Source: Cellulomonas sp. URHE0023 (GTDB taxonomy: Bacteria; Actinomycetota; Actinomycetes; Actinomycetales; Cellulomonadaceae). Taken from it: 64,000 nucleotides of DNA. The position numbers and the translations under genes were made by a program. Of the stretch, positions 9,983 through 17,980 are shown in pieces. The notes beneath the pieces were generated by a model. That model was not told where the DNA came from. It did no database searches and saw only the letters and a program-made list of their open reading frames with translations. The stretch lies in the NCBI RefSeq assembly GCF_000688475.1, contig NZ_JIAN01000006.1:124001-188000 (forward strand), in the 5' to 3' direction. Every line of letters starts with the position of its first letter. The first letter of the stretch is position 1.

Positions 9983-10549
9983 ATGGCGTCTGGGCGGAAG
10001 GTCGTCGTCTACGAGTTCCTGACGCTCGACGGCGTTGCCGAAAACGTCGCAGGGTTCTTCACCGAGGTCGAGGACAACGAGGTGGATGACGCCGCCGCTG
10101 CTGCGGTGATCGCGAGCCAGGACGCTGTCATCTTCGGTCGCCGCACCTATGACGAGTGGGTCGGTTTCTGGCCGGGCAGCCAGATAGAACCGTTCGCGAC
10201 GTTCATCAACTCCGTGCCGAAGTACGTGGCGACCTCGTCGCCGCTCGCCGCCGAGTGGGCCCATGCCCGTGCCATCGATGGTGGGCTGGTCGAGTTCGTG
10301 GCAGACCTGAAGAGCCGCCCCGGAGGCGACGTCGGGGTGCACGGCAGCATCTCGGTCGCGCAGACGCTGCTCGCCGCGGGTGTCGTCGACGAGCTCAGGC
10401 TCGTGGTCGCCCAGACGATCGCCGGTGTCGGCCGTCGGCTGTTCGACGGCCTACCTCCGATCCCCCTCGTCCCGATCCGGAGCGTGGTCTCGCCCTCGGG
10501 GCTCCTGATCCTCGACTACGAGGTCGTGAACGCGCAGGGGCGCGCCTGA
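9983..10549 (+). CDS. Dihydrofolate reductase-fold (RibD C-terminal type) reductase
   Basis: 188 residues of the RibD_C/DHFR-like superfamily, NADPH-dependent reductases of mostly unknown substrate. Visible: the first strand KVVVYEFLTLDGVAE, FGRRTYDEWVGFWP, the dinucleotide-loop GGDVGVHGSISVAQTLL, and the closing VDELRLVVAQTIAGVGRRLF. ATG at 9983 has GGGAAGG 9 bases before it; the in-frame region upstream is promoter. First gene of a two-gene operon whose second gene, an HxlR regulator, starts on the last base of this stop codon. Such DHFR-like/HxlR pairs often respond to reactive electrophiles, which would be inference here. Confidence 0.85.
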   Translation: MASGRKVVVYEFLTLDGVAENVAGFFTEVEDNEVDDAAAAAVIASQDAVIFGRRTYDEWVGFWPGSQIEPFATFINSVPKYVATSSPLAAEWAHARAIDGGLVEFVADLKSRPGGDVGVHGSISVAQTLLAAGVVDELRLVVAQTIAGVGRRLFDGLPPIPLVPIRSVVSPSGLLILDYEVVNAQGRA

Positions 10550-11190
10550 TGGCCGCACGCGACTACGGGCAGTACTGCGGCGTCTCGCGTGCCCTCGAGC
10601 TCGTGGGCGAGCGCTGGGCCTTGCTCATCGTCCGGGACCTCCTCGTGGGTCCCCGTCGCTTCGGAGAGCTGGCAGCCGGACTCCCCCGGATCCCGAGCAA
10701 CATCCTCGCGACGCGGCTCACGCAGCTGCAGGCGGCAGGCGTCGTCCGCCGGGTGGTGCGCTCGAGCGTCATCCGCTACGAGCTCACGCCCTACGGCCAG
10801 GAGCTCGAGCCCATCGTGCTCGCGCTGGGCGCCTGGGGCTTCAAGGCCATGGGCGATCCGCGGGAGGGCGAGATCGTGACGGCCGACTCGATGACCATGG
10901 CCCTGCGCACCGCCTTCCAGCCACAGGAGGCAGCGCACCTTCCGCCGACGGCCTACGCGGCACACTTCGGTCCCACGGCTCTGATGGTCATGGTGGACGG
11001 TCCCGCCCTGGACGTGACGCGTGGCGACGGTCCGGTCGACCTCGCGTTCGCCGCAGGCGCAGGCATCCGCCGCCTCATCTCCGGCGAGCTCGACTGGAGG
11101 CGCGCGATCGAGACGGGCGTGGTCGAGGTGCTGCGCGGTCGCGGCGAGATCCTCGAGCGCTTCAGCGCCACGTTCCGCCTAGCCGCCTGA
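10549..11190 (+). CDS. HxlR-family winged-helix regulator with C-terminal SCP2-like domain
   Basis: 213 residues. Residues about 1-105 are an HxlR winged helix: CGVSRALELVGERWALLIVRD, RRFGELAAGLPRIPSNIL and LTQLQAAGVVRRVV. The typical HxlR sensor Cys near the N-terminus is present (QYCGVSRAL). The remaining 110 residues resemble the small sterol-carrier-like ligand pocket found in some of these regulators (VDGPALDVTRGDGPVDLAF). ATG at 10549 overlaps the upstream TGA by one base. Expected to bind the inverted repeat at 9921-9937 and repress its own operon; the ligand is unknown. Confidence 0.88.
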   Translation: MAARDYGQYCGVSRALELVGERWALLIVRDLLVGPRRFGELAAGLPRIPSNILATRLTQLQAAGVVRRVVRSSVIRYELTPYGQELEPIVLALGAWGFKAMGDPREGEIVTADSMTMALRTAFQPQEAAHLPPTAYAAHFGPTALMVMVDGPALDVTRGDGPVDLAFAAGAGIRRLISGELDWRRAIETGVVEVLRGRGEILERFSATFRLAA

Positions 11191-11243
11191 CCGAGCGCGC
11201 ACCACGGGCTCCAGAAAGCGCTGTGAAGCACTTCGAGGGAGCA

Positions 11244-11271
11244 TGTCGAGAAGTCGTCATCGGCTCCGCTC
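11244..11271 (+). promoter_or_regulatory. Candidate ECF42-type promoter
   Basis: TGTCGA at 11244-11249 equals the -35 element reported for ECF42 sigma factors. A -10 of the form CGA/TC should follow at about 16-18 bases; CGCTC at 11267-11271 is the nearest fit, so the -10 is imperfect. It precedes a DGPF/YciI gene and the ECF42 sigma gene itself, the usual ECF42 target arrangement. Confidence 0.45.
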
Positions 11272-11320
11272 ACCCGGTGAAGGCCGCGACCGGCGCGGCT
11301 CACAGCACAGGAGAACCACC

Positions 11321-11731
11321 ATGCCGAAGTACCTGCTCCTCAAGCACTACCGCGGTGGACCGGACCAGTACCGTCCCGTGCCGCCGATGGACCAGTGGGA
11401 ACCCGAGGACGTCGAGGCACACATGGCCTTCCTGCAGCACGTCAACGAGCTGCTCCAGGAGAACGGCGAGTGGGTGGACGCCCAGGCGCTCACCCCGGAG
11501 CGCACCTGGGTGCGCTACGGCGGCCCCGACGCCGCGCCCGTCGTGACCGACGGCCCGTTGCCGGAGACGAGCGACCTCGCGGCCGGCTGGTACATGATCG
11601 ACGTCGACTCCCACGAGCGCGCGGTCGAGCTCGCCGCGTATGTCTCGTCCGAGCCCGGACCGGGCGGGACACCGCTCTACGAGTGGATCGACGTCCGCGA
11701 GGTCATGTCCGAGATCCCCTCACGAGACTGA
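11321..11731 (+). CDS. YciI/DGPF-domain protein
   Basis: 136 residues, a ferredoxin-like YCII (DGPF) domain. The family signature appears as VTDGPLPETSDLAAGWYMI, followed by SHERAVELAAYV, typical of DGPF proteins. ATG 11321 has AGGAG 7 bases upstream. The gene sits 3 bases from an ECF42 sigma factor, and DGPF proteins are the standard genomic partners of that sigma group; they are usually the regulon itself. Biochemical activity unknown, and whether it modulates the sigma factor is not settled for the family. Confidence 0.88.
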   Translation: MPKYLLLKHYRGGPDQYRPVPPMDQWEPEDVEAHMAFLQHVNELLQENGEWVDAQALTPERTWVRYGGPDAAPVVTDGPLPETSDLAAGWYMIDVDSHERAVELAAYVSSEPGPGGTPLYEWIDVREVMSEIPSRD

Positions 11732-11734
11732 GCG

Positions 11735-12946
11735 GTGGTCCTCGACACACCACCGGTCGACCCGCGGGACGACAGCGCATTGCGTGCTCTCGTCCCGCGG
11801 GTGCTCGCGGCGCTCGTCCGGCGCGGCGAGGACTTCGACGCCGCCGAGGATGCGCTGCAGGAAGCTCTCCTGGAGGCGCTCCGGGTGTGGCCCGAGCATC
11901 CCCCACGTGACGCGCGCGCGTGGCTGACCACGGTTGCCACCCGACGGCTCGTCGACGCCCGCCGGAGCCAGGCCTCCCGCGGCCGTCGCGAGGAAGCGGT
12001 CCACGACCGGCCGCGACCGGCGGGCACCGAAGAGGGTGACGACACCCTGTTCCTGCTCTTCTGCTGCTGCCACCCGGACCTCTCCCCCGCCAGCCAGGTG
12101 GCTCTGACGCTGCGAGCGGTCGGCGGTTTGACCACGAGGGAGATCGCGGACGCCTTCTACGTCCCCGAGGCGACGATGGCCCAGCGGATCAGCCGGGCCA
12201 AGCGCGCTCTGCACGGACGTCGCCTCGACCAGCCGGGGGACCTCGCCGTCGTGCTGCGCGTGCTGTACGTCGTGTACTCGACCGGCCACGCCGGCCGTGT
12301 GGACCTCGCTGGTGAGGCGATCCGGCTCGCGCGCCAGCTCACCCTCGCCACGGACGAGCCGGAGGCCCGAGGCCTGCTGGCACTCATGCTGCTCAACCAC
12401 GCCCGCCGTCGCGCACGGCTGGATGCCGCAGGCCGGATCGTCACGCTCGACCGGCAGGACCGCGGACTGTGGGACACACGGCAGATCGCCGAGGGCGTCC
12501 GCGTGCTCCAGACGGCGCTCGCGGCGCAGCGACCCGGGCGCTACCAGATCGAGGCGGCCGTCGCCGCCCTGCACGATGACGCGGCCCGGGCCGAGGAGAC
12601 CGACTGGCGGCAGATCCTCGCCTGGTACGACGACCTCGTCGACCTCAGCGACGACCCGGTCCGTCAGGACCCGGCCGCGGTGCTCGGTCGCGCCGTCGCG
12701 GTCGGCCACGTCCTGGACGCCGGAGCAGGGATCCGTGAGACCGAACGGTTGCGCGCCGTGATCGGCGACCGCCACCGGTGGCACGCGGTCCGTGGCCACC
12801 TGTACGAGCTGGGCAACGACTTTCCCGCCGCCGCCGCGGCCTACGCAGAGGCGGCTCACCGTGCGACGGACGTGGTCGAACGGGACCACCTCGTCAGGCA
12901 GGCCGCCCTGGCTCGGGCTGCCGCACAGGGACGAACCTCGCCGTGA
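11735..12946 (+). CDS. ECF42-group RNA polymerase sigma factor with C-terminal TPR-like extension
   Basis: 403 residues. Sigma region 2 is residues about 15-85 (DFDAAEDALQEALLEALRVW, RAWLTTVATRRLVDARR); region 4 is about 105-165 (LTTREIADAFYVPEATMAQR). The CCC block FLLFCCCHPDLSP between them is characteristic of this group. The long C-terminal part from about 190 is helical and repeat-like, as in ECF42, where it is needed for activity instead of an anti-sigma factor. None is encoded nearby. GTG 11735 follows the DGPF stop by 3 bases; ribosome site weak. Likely autoregulated through the TGTCGA element at 11244. Confidence 0.9.
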   Translation: MVLDTPPVDPRDDSALRALVPRVLAALVRRGEDFDAAEDALQEALLEALRVWPEHPPRDARAWLTTVATRRLVDARRSQASRGRREEAVHDRPRPAGTEEGDDTLFLLFCCCHPDLSPASQVALTLRAVGGLTTREIADAFYVPEATMAQRISRAKRALHGRRLDQPGDLAVVLRVLYVVYSTGHAGRVDLAGEAIRLARQLTLATDEPEARGLLALMLLNHARRRARLDAAGRIVTLDRQDRGLWDTRQIAEGVRVLQTALAAQRPGRYQIEAAVAALHDDAARAEETDWRQILAWYDDLVDLSDDPVRQDPAAVLGRAVAVGHVLDAGAGIRETERLRAVIGDRHRWHAVRGHLYELGNDFPAAAAAYAEAAHRATDVVERDHLVRQAALARAAAQGRTSP

Positions 12947-12967
12947 CCTGCGAGCGGACCCGACGAG

Positions 12968-13474
12968 CTACTCCGCGGGGTCGTCCGCCGTGATCGTTCG
13001 CACGAACCGTTCCTCGGTCAGCGAGTCGTCGCGCGAGAATGCCTGCCGCTCCCCCGTGCGCGTGAAACCAGCACGGACGCACAGGTCTCCTGCGGCGTGG
13101 TTGTTGTCGACGACCCAGAGAGAGACGGTGCTCGCACCGTCCGCGGCTGCCGCCTTGCAGACCGCGTCGACGAGCGCCCATCCGATGCCACGACGACGTG
13201 TCTCGGGGGCAACCCACAGCGAGATCAGATGACGGTCGTCCGTCGGTGAGCCGGGCTCCTGGAGCATCTGCACGATGCCGCGGCCGGTCCCCGTGTCGTC
13301 GACGGCGATCCACGTAGGGCTCGTACGCAACCGCATCCGCCAGTGCGACTCGACGAACCGGTTCTCCCGGGCCAGCGAGGCGCCGAAGATCCCGGGGTTC
13401 TCGCGCACGGCACGAAGCCGGACGTCGCGAACGATCTCCCAGTCGTCCTCCCCCACGCGTTGAATCAGCACCAT
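12968..13474 (-). CDS. GNAT-family N-acetyltransferase
   Basis: 168 residues with the GNAT fold. The acetyl-CoA-binding motif A is LWVAPETRRRGIGWALVDAV (R/Q-x-x-G-x-G/A pattern), followed by the motif B strand VSLWVVDNNHAAGDLCVRAGF. The N-terminal DWEIVRDVRLRAVRENP is typical of small-molecule acetyltransferases such as YobR/MshD-like paralogues; acceptor unknown. Start set at ATG 13474; an ATG 24 bases upstream is possible and neither has a convincing ribosome site. Convergent with the ECF42 gene. Confidence 0.85.
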   Translation of the reverse strand: MVLIQRVGEDDWEIVRDVRLRAVRENPGIFGASLARENRFVESHWRMRLRTSPTWIAVDDTGTGRGIVQMLQEPGSPTDDRHLISLWVAPETRRRGIGWALVDAVCKAAAADGASTVSLWVVDNNHAAGDLCVRAGFTRTGERQAFSRDDSLTEERFVRTITADDPAE

Positions 13475-13536
13475 GACAGGATGCCGCACGCTGAGCATCG
13501 GCGCTGCCAGGCGCGACGCGCGGAGATGAGCTTCCG

Positions 13537-13677
13537 TCAGCCGCCGTGGCCCGCCGGATCGGGCACGGACCGGGCAGCGTCGGCGATCTCCTCCTCCGGC
13601 CGGGGTGGCACGGACTCGTCGAACTCGAGCTCTGGCACCTCGTGGGACTGGCCGTCGTGCCCTTCAGGGTGCGTCAT
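13537..13677 (-). CDS. Small acidic protein (46 aa)
   Basis: A 46-codon frame starting ATG at 13677 with a strong GGAGGAG ribosome site 6 bases upstream. The product is very acidic and Pro-rich (HEVPELEFDESVPPRPEEE), with no membrane segment or Cys. It occupies the gap between the acetyltransferase and the metallo-beta-lactamase-fold gene and shares their direction. The ribosome site and codon composition favour a real gene; no family recognised. Confidence 0.55.
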   Translation of the reverse strand: MTHPEGHDGQSHEVPELEFDESVPPRPEEEIADAARSVPDPAGHGG

Positions 13678-13739
13678 GTTCGTCTCCTCCGACGTGGTTC
13701 ACCGTACGCATGCGCGGGTGCGCTGACCAGCCTGGTCGT

Positions 13740-14375
13740 CTACAGGTCGATCCCGTCTCCGGCATCGAGCAGGATCACGTCCCCGGCTCCACCGAGCCGC
13801 CCCAGGAGCGTCGACGCGAGCGCGAGGCCGGGTGCCGACAGATGGGCGTCGTGGATCGCGACGAGCCGGCGGGGTGCGACCGAGCGCACGTAGTCGACCA
13901 CCTCGCCGACCTTGAGCCACGGGCCGCCGACGGGCGTCAGCAACGCGTCGACGGACGCACCCAGCGGGTCCACGTACCCGTCGCCGGGATGCAGGACACC
14001 CTCGACCAGGTAGCCGACGTTCGGGGCGCGCGGGATGTCTGCGTGGATCAGGGCATGCCACTCCCCCAGCACGGCGACCTGGAACCCGCCTGCCTGGATC
14101 GAGTCGCCGGCAGCGACGGCGTGCAACCGGTCACCCGGGGCTCCGGCCGCAGCCAGCAGGTCGAGCGCCGCCTGCGGACCCCACACGTCCACGCCGGCGG
14201 CGACCACGGGTTCGGTCGCGAGATGGTCGGGGTGCTCGTGGGTGACCAGAACCGCCGCGACACCGTCAAGTGCGCCGGAGACGTCCGAGAAGCCACCGGG
14301 GTCGATGACCAGGTGGTCGTCGCCGCGGTCGAGACGGATGCAGGAGTGGCCCCAGCGGGACAGGCGAGTGCTCAT
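13740..14375 (-). CDS. Metallo-beta-lactamase-fold hydrolase (UPF0173-like)
   Basis: 211 residues, MBL fold of the UlaG/UPF0173 type. It begins MSTRLSRWGHSCIRLDRGDD, has the metal-binding HEHPDHL motif at about residue 47, a later GEWHALIHADI and a C-terminal IHDAHLSAPG that supplies another His. These enzymes bind one or two metals and act on phosphoesters or lactones; the substrate here is unknown. No signal peptide. Divergent from the ParA-like gene with about 90 bases between them. Confidence 0.87.
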   Translation of the reverse strand: MSTRLSRWGHSCIRLDRGDDHLVIDPGGFSDVSGALDGVAAVLVTHEHPDHLATEPVVAAGVDVWGPQAALDLLAAAGAPGDRLHAVAAGDSIQAGGFQVAVLGEWHALIHADIPRAPNVGYLVEGVLHPGDGYVDPLGASVDALLTPVGGPWLKVGEVVDYVRSVAPRRLVAIHDAHLSAPGLALASTLLGRLGGAGDVILLDAGDGIDL

Positions 14376-14456
14376 TCCCGCAGTCTTCCCTGACCGGGAC
14401 GACGGTGCTGACCGAATGCGTGACCGACGCGATTCGTGAACGACACACGGCCCAGA

Positions 14457-14462
14457 TACGGT
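14457..14462 (+). promoter_or_regulatory. Leaderless -10 element for the ParA-like gene
   Basis: TACGGT fits the actinobacterial TANNNT -10 and ends 6 bases before GTG 14469, the spacing expected when transcription starts at the start codon. No ribosome site exists for that codon, so the leaderless reading explains the start. No clear -35. Confidence 0.45.
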
Positions 14463-14468
14463 GTCGCC

Positions 14469-15233
14469 GTGCTGGTGCTCGGTGTGTGCAGTCTCAAGGG
14501 TGGGGTCGGGAAGACTTCGGTGACCCTCGGCCTCGCGTCGGCCGCGCTGGAGCGCGGCATGCGCACCCTCGTGATCGACCTCGATCCTCAAGGCGACGCC
14601 ACGATGGCGCTCGGGGCACGGCCCGACACCGCGGATGTGGCCTCGGTGCTGGCGCTTCCTGGCGCCGCCACCATGGAAGCTGCGACGGTTCCCTCGTCCT
14701 GGGCGGACGACGGTCTCGACGTGCTCGTGGGCTCCGAACGTTCGGCCGAGCACGACCGGCTGCGCGACAACGACGTCGAACGCCTCAGGTACGCGCTGTC
14801 GTGGGTCAGCGGCTATGAGCTGGTCCTGATCGACTGCCCGCCCTCGCTCGGCGGTCTCACGCGGACGGGGCTGGTCGCAGCGGACCGTGCGATCGTCGTC
14901 ACCGAGCCCGGGTTGTTCGCGGTGATGGCAGTCGGGCGGGCCATGCGCACGATCGACGAGCTGCGACGCGACCAGGCTCCGGCCCTGCAGCCGCTCGGGA
15001 TCGTGGTCAACCGCGTGCGCGCCCGTTCCGTCGAGCAGGCGTACCGCCTGGAGGAGCTGCAGGCGCTGTACGGGCCGCTTCTGCTCAGCCCGAGCGTTCC
15101 GGAGCGCGCGGCGTTGCAGCAGGCTCAGGGCGCCGCACAGCCCGTGCACGCGTGGCCGGGGACGGCTGCCGCCGAGCTGGCGCGCACGTTCGACGCCCTC
15201 CTCGAGAGGGCGCTGCGGGCACCCCGCCGCTGA
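14469..15233 (+). CDS. ParA-family ATPase
   Basis: 254 residues. The deviant Walker A, SLKGGVGKTSVTLGLASAA, marks the ParA/MinD class; Walker A' is VIDLDPQGDATMALG and Walker B is VLIDCPPSLGGLT. GTG 14469 is chosen because family members begin immediately before VLGVCSLKGG and a TACGGT -10 sits 6 bases upstream; GTG 14436 would add 11 residues. No ParB gene or parS-like site is adjacent, so it is an orphan ParA, usually involved in positioning a protein or cargo instead of the chromosome. It abuts the MerR/FtsR/GarA block in opposite orientation. Confidence 0.9.
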   Translation: MLVLGVCSLKGGVGKTSVTLGLASAALERGMRTLVIDLDPQGDATMALGARPDTADVASVLALPGAATMEAATVPSSWADDGLDVLVGSERSAEHDRLRDNDVERLRYALSWVSGYELVLIDCPPSLGGLTRTGLVAADRAIVVTEPGLFAVMAVGRAMRTIDELRRDQAPALQPLGIVVNRVRARSVEQAYRLEELQALYGPLLLSPSVPERAALQQAQGAAQPVHAWPGTAAAELARTFDALLERALRAPRR

Positions 15234-15250
15234 GCCGCTGCCCCAGCAGG

Positions 15251-15844
15251 TCAGCCTGCGGTGCGGGCCTGACGACGCATCGCGAGCTCGTCGTGCGGCG
15301 ACGGCTCCGAGACCACGTCGTCTTCTTCGTCGACCCGCTCGGTGGGCAACGCGGCAAGCGTCCCCTCTACCTCACGCCACACGCGTCCCACGGCGATGCC
15401 GAACACTCCTTGGCCACCTTGCACCAGGTCGATGACCTCGTCGGCCGAGGTGCACTCGTAGACGCTGGCGCCGTCGGACATCAGGGTGATCTGCGCAAGG
15501 TCGTCGACACCGCGCTCGCGCAGGTGCGCGACCGCGGTACGGATCTGCTGGAGCGACACCCCCGTGTCCAGCAGGCGCTTGACCACCTTGAGCACGAGGA
15601 TGTCGCGGAAGCTGTAGAGCCGCTGCGTCCCTGAGCCGGTCGCCGGGCGGACCGAGGGCTCCACGAGTCCCGTCCGGGCCCAGTAGTCGAGCTGGCGGTA
15701 CGTGATGCCGGCTGCGCGGCACGCCGTCGGTCCGCGGTAGCCCGTCGAGGTGTCGAGATCGGGGAGGTCGTCGTCGAACAGCATGCCCTGCGCGCGCTGG
15801 GGCACGACCCCTGCGACGCTCTCGGCATTCTCGGTGCTGGTCAC
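15251..15844 (-). CDS. MerR-family regulator (Rv1830-like)
   Basis: 197 residues. The MerR winged helix is preceded by about 35 residues and reads AAGITYRQLDYWARTGLVEP, then GSGTQRLYSFRDILVLKVVK with LLDTGVSLQQIRTAVAHL. The C-terminal half (SDGASVYECTSADEVIDLV) matches the Rv1830/McdR type, linked in mycobacteria to cell-division control. GTG 15844 has GGAGG 5 bases upstream, so it is preferred over longer starts. Same position relative to the bifunctional nuclease and FtsR genes as in M. tuberculosis. Confidence 0.88.
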   Translation of the reverse strand: MTSTENAESVAGVVPQRAQGMLFDDDLPDLDTSTGYRGPTACRAAGITYRQLDYWARTGLVEPSVRPATGSGTQRLYSFRDILVLKVVKRLLDTGVSLQQIRTAVAHLRERGVDDLAQITLMSDGASVYECTSADEVIDLVQGGQGVFGIAVGRVWREVEGTLAALPTERVDEEDDVVSEPSPHDELAMRRQARTAG

Positions 15845-15992
15845 GAATCCTCCACTCGTCGTGCGCCGGTCGGGCCGACATCTCCCCCGGCTACGAGCCA
15901 CAGTAGGCCCGTCGTGGTGCAGACGCCACGACGCGCCCGGGCGTGTCGCGGCACGCGAGTCTCACCTTCAACCTGAACACGAAGGTTGAGGC

Positions 15993-16505
15993 TCAGGGCC
16001 CCTCGTCGTCGGGCTCGCTGCCCGTCCCGAAGTCCTCCGGCGTGACCAGGTCCAGGAACCGGCGGAACCGCTCGAGGTCCTGCTCGGAGGACGTGGTCCG
16101 GACCTCGACGCCGGCCACAGCGACGACCTCGGCGGAGCACAGGACCGGGCAGGAGAACCGCAGGGCGAGCGCGATCGCGTCAGATGCGCGCGAGTCGACG
16201 CGCGGACCTGTGCGAAGCACCAGCTCTGCGTGGAACACCCCCTCCTCGAGCCGCGTGATCTCGACCCGGGTCAGACCCGAGCCCGTGGCCACCAGCACAT
16301 CGCGGAGCAGGTCGTGCGTCATGGGCCGCGGGGGCACGATGCCCGCCTGTGCCGACGCGATCGCGCTCGCCTCGGACGGACCGATGAGGATGGGGACGAG
16401 GAGCTCGGAGTCCGGGTCGAGGAGCAGCACGACGATCTCGTCGTCCGCGAGATGCTGGCGCACGCCCACGATCTCGACGGGAATCAGCTCGGCGTCGTCC
16501 CCCAT
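15993..16505 (-). CDS. Bifunctional nuclease-family protein (DUF151)
   Basis: 170 residues of the BFN/DUF151 family: VPILIGPSEASAIASAQAG, RPMTHDLLRDVL and SRASDAIALALRFSCPV are the conserved blocks. Plant relatives have DNase/RNase activity; the bacterial role is unproven. Equivalent to Rv1829. The C-terminus is a short acidic tail. ATG 16505. Sits between two MerR genes with about 150-base and 68-base gaps, in the same direction as both, so it is probably part of the same transcription unit. Confidence 0.9.
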   Translation of the reverse strand: MGDDAELIPVEIVGVRQHLADDEIVVLLLDPDSELLVPILIGPSEASAIASAQAGIVPPRPMTHDLLRDVLVATGSGLTRVEITRLEEGVFHAELVLRTGPRVDSRASDAIALALRFSCPVLCSAEVVAVAGVEVRTTSSEQDLERFRRFLDLVTPEDFGTGSEPDDEGP

Positions 16506-16573
16506 ACGGCCCAACCTACGACGCCGCAGGCGATCCGGCGCCCCTCGGCGACGATCCGCGTGTATCGGTCCCG

Positions 16574-17350
16574 TTACGGAGCGAGGTCCGCGACGGCCGC
16601 GCGCACGAGCGCGGTGTGCATCTGCGTGCACAGCTCGCCGACCTCAGCGGCAAGCGTCCCCGCACGGGCGCGGCTCGAGGCGCTGCGCTGTCCGCGCCAG
16701 GGCGCGACCACCTGCTCGACCAGGTCCGCCTGCCGGTCCGCGGCGGCACGGAACTGGCGCAGGTGCCGAGGGTCGATCCCGTGCTGGGCGAGCGCCGCGG
16801 CCGAGACGACGATCTGGAGTGCCCAGGAGTCGAAGGCACCCGACGGGTGCGGCCGAAGGACACCGGCCGCGGCCAGGTCCTCGACGAACGACGGCTCGAC
16901 CCCGGCCTCGTGGGCGAGCACGTCGACGGTCAGACGCGTACCGCTCGACTCCCGGACGCCGTCGCGGGTAGCGAGCCGTGCACGCGGCGCCGGCTCGTCC
17001 TCCTCCCCCGCGTCCAGAGCGGCAAGACGCTCACCGATGACCTTCAAGGGCATGTAGCGATCACGCTGCTGCCGCAGGACGAACCGGAGGCGCTCCACGT
17101 CGGCAGGCGAGTACTGGCGGTAGCCCGAGGCGGTCCGGACCGGCTCGATGAGGCCCTGTTCCTCGAGGAAGCGAAGCTTGGAGGTGGTCACCGCAGGGAA
17201 CTCGATCTGCAGCGACGCGAGGATGTCCGAGATCCGCATCGTCGCCCGGCGTGAGATGCCCCGGGGCCAGCGCTCCTGCGTCGGCGGAGCCTCGTCATGG
17301 GTCGTCGCGGCTTCCTGCACCGCGGCCAGCCGCTGCGGTCGTGCGCTCAC
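16574..17350 (-). CDS. ftsR: FtsR-like MerR regulator (Rv1828 family)
   Basis: 258 residues. An N-terminal extension of about 37 residues precedes the MerR helix-turn-helix MRISDILASLQIEFPAVTTS with LRFLEEQGLIEPVRT and GYRQYSPADVERLRFVLRQQ. The C-terminal half (LTVDVLAHEAGVEPSFVEDL) is the second helical domain of this family. The Corynebacterium homologue FtsR activates ftsZ. GTG 17350 has a strong GGAGGAG 9 bases upstream, which supports the extended N-terminus. It lies 34 bases after garA, as in mycobacteria, so the two are likely co-transcribed. Confidence 0.9.
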   Translation of the reverse strand: MSARPQRLAAVQEAATTHDEAPPTQERWPRGISRRATMRISDILASLQIEFPAVTTSKLRFLEEQGLIEPVRTASGYRQYSPADVERLRFVLRQQRDRYMPLKVIGERLAALDAGEEDEPAPRARLATRDGVRESSGTRLTVDVLAHEAGVEPSFVEDLAAAGVLRPHPSGAFDSWALQIVVSAAALAQHGIDPRHLRQFRAAADRQADLVEQVVAPWRGQRSASSRARAGTLAAEVGELCTQMHTALVRAAVADLAP

Positions 17351-17384
17351 CGGGCCGCTCCTCCGGGTGCTGTGTCCGGTCGGT

Positions 17385-17849
17385 TCACGCGCCGGCCGCG
17401 TCCCGGTGCGGGCTGGGGTGGAACGTCATGCGGTACTTGCCGATCTGCACCTCGTCGCCCGCGCGGAGCACGGACTGGTCGATGCGCGTGCGGTTCACGT
17501 AGGTGCCGTTCAGCGACCCGATGTCTCGGACGACGAACTGGCTGCCCTCTCGGACGAACTCGGCGTGCTTGCGGGACACGGTCACGTCGTCGAGGAAGAT
17601 GTCAGCCCCGGTCGACCGGCCCGCGACCGTGCGGTCCGCGTCGAGCAGGAACCGTGCACCGGCACTCGGGCCGCGCTGCATGACCAGCAGAGCAGACGTG
17701 GGCGGCAGCGCGTTGACCGCGCCGACCTCGTCCTGGGTCAGTCCGACCGGGGCGCCCGCCTCGATCTCCACCTCGATCGGCTCGATCGCGCCGAAGCTCA
17801 TCGTGGTGTCCGGCCCAGGTCCCCCGACCTGCGGATCCTCGCTGTTCAT
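17385..17849 (-). CDS. garA: GarA-like FHA protein
   Basis: 154 residues. The FHA domain is residues about 72-145: VAGRSTGADIFLDD, VSRKHAEF and DIGSLNGTYVNRTRI contain the Arg, Ser and Asn that read phosphothreonine. Upstream is GPDTTMSFGAI, corresponding to the ETTS motif whose threonines are phosphorylated by PknG or PknB in M. tuberculosis GarA; adjacent Thr-Thr is kept. Unphosphorylated GarA binds and controls 2-oxoglutarate dehydrogenase and glutamate dehydrogenase, and phosphorylation makes its FHA domain bind its own N-terminus. The putative kinase, PknG, is encoded at 52.0-54.3 kb. Longer insert between Thr motif and FHA than in mycobacteria. Confidence 0.92.
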   Translation of the reverse strand: MNSEDPQVGGPGPDTTMSFGAIEPIEVEIEAGAPVGLTQDEVGAVNALPPTSALLVMQRGPSAGARFLLDADRTVAGRSTGADIFLDDVTVSRKHAEFVREGSQFVVRDIGSLNGTYVNRTRIDQSVLRAGDEVQIGKYRMTFHPSPHRDAAGA

Positions 17850-17980
17850 GCCACCTCCCGGCCCGGTCCCGACGATTGGTGCGGGCTCGCAGCCGCGCGT
17901 TCACACCCTATGCGGACGAAGGCGCCTGGCGCAGCACCGCCGGCGCGCGCCCGCGCGCCGGAGGCCGTCGCAGGCCCGGA

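Noticed and set aside
13740-15149. Extension of the metallo-beta-lactamase-fold frame across the ParA-like gene
   Set aside because: The extra 250 codons lie opposite the ParA gene, which has intact Walker motifs; the hydrolase family start is at 14375.
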